From assembly GCA_003586115.2 (NCBI GenBank), contig QVOM02000071.1:665377-729376 (forward strand): a stretch of 64,000 nt of DNA, in the 5' to 3' direction. Made by a program: the position numbers and the translations under genes. Shown here piece after piece: positions 1-64,000 of the stretch (positions are counted from its first letter, which is position 1; every line of letters starts with the position of its first letter). Origin of the DNA: Salvator merianae (Eukaryota; Chordata; Lepidosauria; Squamata; Teiidae). The notes beneath the pieces are model-generated. The model made no database searches. It saw only the letters and a program-made list of their open reading frames with translations, and had not been told where the DNA came from.

Positions 1-1104
1 GATTACCAGTAGTCCTTGACATCAAGAACTATTGATGTACCAGCTCTGGCCGATCTGAATCATGGCAGCTCCCCTGGTGGCTCTGAGGTGATGAACTTTT
101 GTTCCTAGCCCTTTGAAGCCCTCAGAGGCCAGCCCCAAAGCTTGTGTGAGCTTTGGGGCTGGTGCAGGGGCTAGTTTGGCCCAGCACTGCTGTGCAGATG
201 GCACTGTTCCAGACCATGTCTTGCTATGTTCCAAAGCAGCAGGCATCACTGGTCCAGTCCCACTGGTTTGATCACAGCCAGGTAAGAGCAGAAAGGCCCA
301 AAGACACTGGTGTGAAACACAAGGAACTTTACTGACTCATTAGAAAATGGAAAGAAAAAGTGTAGTTGATGTGGTCTAAAGCAGAGTGTGGTTGCACTTG
401 TTCTGGGGAATGGAAATGAAAGAAGGCATCATATTGCTGTTTTTATCAACCATGGACTTCTATAAAAATAAACATATGCTAAAAATTATAAATTTAAGGA
501 TTCTGCATTGTACCTTTGATTCCATTTATTCAACTATGAATTGAGCTCTGTGTTAGCATTTGTGAGGCAGAAGATAAGGTACTCAGAACAACAGCTATAC
601 TTTTGGGTAAATCTGCTCCGCTAGCTACTTCGGTAGCGTTGAGTGGCTGCAATTGCTCAGGGTAAGATTTTTTGGGGGGATTAGACATCATACTAGCCTT
701 TAATTAGTATGATACTTAGGATAAAAAGTCTGGGTAAGTACAGTTGTTCCTTCCAGTCCAAAGTATGATGTGTGCTGAATGTTGGATAAATCTGCCCTAG
801 AACTTCTGTGACATGGGTACTGGTCCTCAGGTTCAGTGCAGACTTGTCTCTTTTGGAGCAAAGAGTGCACCAGTGTCCTATAAGTTTGCAAGAAGCAGCT
901 TCTGTGAGTCAGTTTGTACAGATTTTATCTTAGCTGGGGAGGGGGAGAGATTGCTCAGAAGTCTCCAGAGATGCCAAGGGGGAAGTCTTCACACCATAGA
1001 ATGTAAGCTAATTGCTGCCCAAATTTGTCCTTCAAACCACTAGACCCAATCAGTACTCAGCAGACAAATTTTGATGGCAGCTCTTCACATTACTTCTCTT
1101 ACAG
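1..1104 (+). other. Intron upstream of the Ig1 exon
   Basis: I see no exon here. The signal-peptide exon expected before Ig1 would begin with a start codon, encode a hydrophobic leader and end in phase 1. No such stretch is visible. Short open frames at 22-335 and 813-1043 have no recognisable similarity and no splice context. The intron ends in a modest pyrimidine tract with CAG at 1102-1104. Confidence 0.7.
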
Positions 1105-59474
<58,370 letters not shown>

Positions 59475-59509
59475 TAAGTTGTAGACATCAAATACATGAA
59501 AGATATGTT

Positions 59510-60010
59510 ATAGGCTATGGTCACACCTTACTTTTTATTTGAATGGAGGCCGTTCTATGTCCAGAGAGGTCAGACATGAAAGTCTTGTTCTGTTTTTTCT
59601 GCCGACTTTCTGTCCCTGATTGTGAGTATCTGCTATGTGGACTATCCCAGCACTGAGTCTGTTTCTACTGCAAGAAACAGACCCAGGTGAAGGGCTGCAG
59701 GGAAAGAGATCTGGCCCTAAAGCAGAGAGGACCCCTGAAGGTAAGCTTCAGCAGGCAGTAGGGTGGCAGCAGGGAGGGAGGCAGCAGCCTCCAACCCCCT
59801 GCCCATTGCCAGGGCACTGGCGCCCTGCCACCATACTGCTGCCACCCTGAAACTTACCTTTTACCAGGCAAAGGGGATCCATGAAGGTTCTGGCGGGGGG
59901 GTGGCAGTGGCACAGTAGGTGTGACCAGGCCGTTCCAGGCTATAAGTGGTCTTCTGACTTCCCTGTCTGTCCCTAAGATGGATTGTCTGGTTACGATGTG
60001 ACCACAGCCT
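59510..60010. mobile_element. Probable non-autonomous TIR element
   Basis: GGCTATGGTCACACCTTA at 59513 is matched in reverse at 59993-60008 (GATGTGACCACAGCC). GAGGCCGTTC and AGGCCGTTCC words and TGTCCAGAGAGGTCAGAC/TCTGTCCCTAAG-like words lie further in. The interior is GC-rich and non-coding. The target duplication is unclear. Confidence 0.5.
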
Positions 60011-61337
60011 TAGTGATTCTGAAGAGAAGCTATTCTAAATTCAATTTCTTCTGTATAACATTCTTTGTATACATAAATGTAATTAAGGACATAGCCTACA
60101 CTAATTTTTCTTCCCTGCTTTGCTGATTGTTTCCTGTTGCTAGGGTTCATAATTCATAAGCACCCAGCTTCAGTGCTGCCATTTCCACCTCCTTGTTTTT
60201 TCTGTTTTTTCCATAGTACTATTAGAACAAGTGTTTTCTTGTATTTTTGTCCTGTGGCTTCCGCATTGTGATTGTGCTCCTTCTATCACTTCTCAATCCC
60301 TTTAGCAGTTTTTAGGAATGAAAGGTGAGTAATGAAGTTAATCTCTGACTGATTCTTTTGGAAGAAGGGGAAGCTGCCAGATGCAGGCGAAGAAAGAGAG
60401 TTGAAAGGATTAGGTGCAGAGTGATACTGATCTTTCCACACAGTAGGCGGATGGCGGAGCAAGGGCGGGGAAACTCCCAGAGGCCACAGAGTGATTGTGT
60501 GATGTGCAACCTGAGCACCAGCTGCAATCTACAAAAATCCTGATGCAAAGAAGCGTTGTGGGTTTTGCTCCTTTAATGGGCTTCTGTATAGATTGACCCC
60601 TTTTTTGGTACTATTTCCATCACGTACTGTTCAGCAATCCCTTCCGTGAAATAATGTGCACACATACATAATCAAAGTAACTTCTTAATTTTTGTTGACA
60701 TACTCATCTACGCTTGTTAATTCCAATTTGTGTCTTAGGCAATTTCTGCACATGCTGCTTGGCACATGCAGAGAAAATAGTTCCTGGAGGCTTTTTCCAA
60801 GCCAAGAGCAGAGTGGACAGCCATTCACTTGGATGTGGCCTGATTCAGCCTAACTTCAAGACTGGGAATGAAAGTTCCTCAGCATCAAACTTGCACACTG
60901 GGGACATTTCACCAAAAAGGTTTCTGGCATTTTTGGAGCCTAGAGAAATGTGACTGGGCTCCATAGCAGATCAAAAGCCACTCCTGCTGCTACTGACTAT
61001 CTGCATGACAGTGAGAGGAGCAATCCTGATCCATGCCATATTTGTAGAACAGGTTTTCCCGCTCTGTAAGTAGAGTGCTCCTGGAAGCAGGCCTGATCAT
61101 CGTTTGGCAATTAGTGACATGCAGTTATCCCATGCCTGGTACAATCCAGTGGGCCTGTGTGGACCTTACATTAGTAACTGTAGTCTAAGGATAGATTTTC
61201 CATTATGCACCTTGCCACTACATAGTTCTTTGTTGATGGCTGTTCTCCCATGAGGCACATTTCATAGAAGCTGCTGTGTCAGGTCAATCAGGCACCAACT
61301 CAGAAGTCAAGATGAATGTGGATAGGTTGGAAATAAT
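60011..61337 (+). other. Intron sequence, no recognised gene
   Basis: No missing FGFR3 exon, RNA gene or well-defined element was found. The patch 60730-61100 has TTTCTGCACATGC-type words like the MITE that follows and may be a diverged relative. Confidence 0.45.
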
Positions 61338-61517
61338 GGTCCTTTCTGCACTTGGCCTTATTCCACATTATATCCAGGAATAGGGACCTACTATCTGCAT
61401 GCTAGTATAAAATATGGCAGGCCCCACCCAGGATCTGCTGTGATCTGCACTAACATGTGGATAGCAGATCCCTATTCTTGGATATAATCCAGAATAAAGC
61501 CAAGTGCAGAAAGGGCC
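61338..61517. mobile_element. 180-bp MITE with about 64-bp terminal inverted repeats
   Basis: The left arm GGTCCTTTCTGCACTTGG and the right arm, read in reverse, GGCCCTTTCTGCACTTGG stay paired for about 64 bp with few mismatches. AAT flanks both ends (61335-61337 and 61518-61520), consistent with a 3-bp target duplication. It is almost entirely palindrome and non-coding. Confidence 0.88.
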
Positions 61518-61689
61518 AATGAAAGAAGTGGGTCTACCTCAGGGTTCTAGAGAAGAGGGAAGATGAAAGGGAAATGGAAAATCAGACTGAGCTAAGTTTT
61601 TAAAAAAAAACAAAGGAAGATTGGTGAGATTATTCTATGATGACTGTGATGAATAAAGGAAGTTTTCATTTGTCCCTCTGATCCAGTGA

Positions 61690-62010
61690 GATAAGAATAT
61701 TGAAAAACTATCCTGCTGGAATAGAACAGTGGTCTATCTAATGCAGCAGCTTGTTCTCATGGTGGCACATGGAGACAGAACTCAACAACTTCCCTTTCTT
61801 ACAGTCTCCCAGCAGCTGGCCTTTAGAGGTATGCCACCTCATGCAGCAGGGATAATAGATGCTATGGTAATGAATGCCATATTTTTGTCAGTCCTGATTC
61901 TTCCAAAATTCAGCTTCACTGGGTGATCCCTACTTCTTGTGTTTTAAGAAAGCAAGAAAACTTCTTTATCCACTTTGCTTCCACCATGTAAATTTTATAC
62001 ACCTTAATGC
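61690..62010 (-). mobile_element. CR1 LINE 3' fragment (old)
   Basis: CTGCTGGAATAGAACAGTGG, TCTATCTAATGCAGCAG and CTTGTTCTCATGGTGGC follow the same 3'-end layout as the copies at 13207 and 18871, with more change. It is non-coding. Confidence 0.65.
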
Positions 62011-62199
62011 TCTCTTATTTGCTTCTTTTCTAAATGAAAAAGCTGGCAGCTAATTTTCCCAATAAAAACCAGTTTCTGTAACAGGAGATGTTAGACAGTT
62101 TGTCCTCTTGGGCTCCCAAATAGAGAAATATGGAGACTGAACTGGAGAATATAAAGAAGAGACTAATCCCCTCCACTCCTCTCTTTCAGGCACTGTTAT

Positions 62200-62310
62200 T
62201 ATTTTTAATGCATCCATTTTATATTTTGTTTTATTGTTGTACCTGAACCAGAGACCTTCGGGTGTGGGATGGATTAGAAATGCAAGTAATAAATAAATAA
62301 ATAATTCCAG
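62200..62310 (+). mobile_element. L2 LINE 3' tail fragment
   Basis: TTTATTGTTGTACCTGAACC, AGAGACCTTCGGGTGTGGGA and a terminal AAATAAATAAATAA match the L2 3' end seen at 44220-44305 and 59150-59224. Confidence 0.8.
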
Positions 62311-64000
62311 GGAAGAAAGTGGTGACAAGTTTAGGCAGTATCATGACAGCTAAGAACATTCAGCTGTGTCATGGCCAGGTGATTCAGTGAAACTAGGGCT
62401 GTTTCTGCACTCACCTCCTCTGGACTGCTGCAGCTGGTCCATTGCTACTGGAGCGATCTACCTGCAAAATCTGTTCATGTAGCTTAGAACAAGGCCATCC
62501 ACATTTGGACAGCTGTTCTGCACCAGCCCTGAAACTCACACAAAATTCAGAGCCACTTATAAGGGCTCTGATGGGCAGGAATGAATGTTCCTGGCCTTGG
62601 AGCCCCCGGGTAGCTCATTTTGTTGTGCTGAAATGGGTCCCCAATAAATCAGAGGTATGTGCCTTCCGCACTGCTTGGTGGTCCAGTTTATCAGTTTATT
62701 TGGGGCCATCTAGAGCAGTTTATGCTCCAACAATGCAGACAGAGCATAGTAACAGAGGGCAGGGTGTCCCTTATACCATGTTGGGATGTACTAGGCCACA
62801 GAAGGTTAAAGACTAGAGATGGAGGTAGGCTGGGGTCAAAGTAGGAGACTGGGCTGTAGACTAAACTGGAACCAGAAACAGAGAACAAAACCTGATTAGA
62901 TTACAAAGGTCTGTGTTTTGAATCAATGGGTCTGGAACAGCCAGGCATGGACAGGATCAGTGCTGTCTCCATGATGGTGCTGGTCCAGACCAGCCCACAT
63001 TGCAGCCTTGAAGCTTGCACAAGCTTGGTGGCCACACTCCCAAGCTTCTGATCGCCTTGGGGCCTCCAAAGAATGCACTTTAGCAGCACATTATGGCATG
63101 CCACTAAAATACATTTCCCCAGTATTCCCTAACAGAGGAGACATGCTTTCTGCACACTTCCTGTGTTCTGGATCAGGGCCACTGGTCCAGCTGGTAAACC
63201 TGATTAAAGGGGTCTATATCAGGAAGGGGTGGAGACTCATAGATCAGTATTAGTGTGCAGATCTAGAGGTCCAGATGCTTACTACGTGGGCCCTTAACCC
63301 AGATTAAGGAGCCATCATGTATGTGATGATGATGTTCTGCTGTGTCTTGATCCCCATATTCTTTTGGATGAGGTAGTAATGGCTTTACAGCCAGGGCTGC
63401 TAGGGGAGAGGAGGGATATTGTTACCAAGGTGACAGTAAATATAAGATCAATGAGCTGGAAAAAAACAGAATCAAATCTTATAACATAATGTAGTGTGCC
63501 AAACTGCAATATAGTTTTCTACCAATAAAATGGAATAAACTAGTTTTCTAAAATTTGTTGTCTAGCTTATTCAGGAAAGCCTCAAAATAGGGCTAGAATC
63601 CCCTTGGAAGTGAGACTAGATTAAAGATTGAAAACTGCAGGGTTGCTGTAATGATCCTGTAGGATCACTGTAAGCCCAAAATAAAGTTAACTCTCAACTG
63701 GCTCCTCACCAAGATGTTATGATCAATGCTGTGTTGAACCTTTTATTTCCATGGGATGACGTAATGCAGGAGTGTGAGATGACAGTTTTACAACAGATAG
63801 AGGTTCCCAGGACATGCAGAATTGTTAGAAGAAGGTGTGGGAAAAAATACAGAAAAGGGTTAGTTTCTATCACCAAGTGAGTTCTTGAAAGGAGGGACCA
63901 AGGACTAACAATAAAGTGGGATTGTTACATGTTCTTTGTGGTTTACTAACATCTGGCATAATGATAACTTAATAAATATGATATGCTTAGAAAACCCATG
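62311..64000 (+). other. Terminal intron sequence, no recognised gene
   Basis: A GC-richer patch at 62400-62790 resembles in style the short DNA transposons of the window. The stretch at 63646-63680 (ATGATCCTGTAGGATCACTG) resembles 47871-47893 (ATGATCTTGAAGGATCACTG), probably a shared repeat edge. No FGFR3 exon is visible. Confidence 0.45.

Noticed and set aside
1..335. Open frames at the left edge as the FGFR3 signal-peptide exon
   Set aside because: They lack a hydrophobic leader and a phase-1 donor that would join to the Ig1 exon.

Overview
This window is vertebrate nuclear DNA containing the middle of one gene, FGFR3 (fibroblast growth factor receptor 3), read on the + strand. Fifteen coding exons run from 1105 to 59473. 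They encode the first Ig domain through kinase subdomain IX, including both mutually exclusive third-Ig half exons (IIIb and IIIc). The signal-peptide exon lies upstream of base 1. The last two coding exons (end of the kinase C-lobe and the tail) lie downstream of base 64000. FGFR3 was chosen over FGFR1, FGFR2 and FGFR4 because of family-specific stretches such as [33 protein letters not shown] and [10 protein letters not shown]. No other host gene is supported.

The repeats suggest a squamate reptile, probably a lizard. CR1/L3, L2, L1, R4-clade and RTE-like LINEs occur together with a Penelope-like element, a Ty3/gypsy fragment, hAT and pogo/Tigger DNA transposons, a GC-rich terminal-inverted-repeat family and a tRNA-derived SINE. 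Species cannot be fixed from this window.

Layout: 1-1104 upstream intron; 1105-1362 Ig1; a gypsy fragment and CR1 scraps; 3932-3985 acid box; an old L3/CR1 piece; 7168-7337 first half of Ig2; a 9-kb intron with a minus-strand L1 (8.6-11.9 kb) and an R4 LINE (12.1-15.9 kb) broken by two CR1s, one of which carries a TIR transposon; 16359-16482 second half of Ig2; 17577-17767 Ig IIIa; a 9.6-kb intron with CR1, two pogo-like elements, a foldback repeat and L2; 27360-27510 IIIb; 28457-28601 IIIc; an intron with a TIR element and a plus-strand L1; 35313-35500 transmembrane exon; a pogo-like foldback element; 39182-39327 juxtamembrane exon; an L2 LINE split by a young CR1 (41.7-44.1 kb); kinase exons at 45166, 46147 and 47289; a 6-kb intron with a hAT element and a CpG-rich TIR element; kinase exon 53536; a Penelope-like element split by CR1; kinase exons at 57861 and 59336; then 4.5 kb of intron.

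All exon phases join without a break. With IIIc the visible coding sequence is 2032 nt (about 677 codons). The receptor should be an intact single-pass tyrosine kinase that binds FGF with heparan sulphate through Ig2-Ig3 and signals through the split kinase domain. Its IIIb/IIIc choice sets ligand range. Everything else is intron, mostly decayed mobile elements. I found no new gene system. The most unusual items are the nested transposon stacks, a Penelope-like element with an inverted terminal repeat and a hammerhead-like motif, a hAT element with an internal 386-bp duplication, and splice-site features around the alternative exons.
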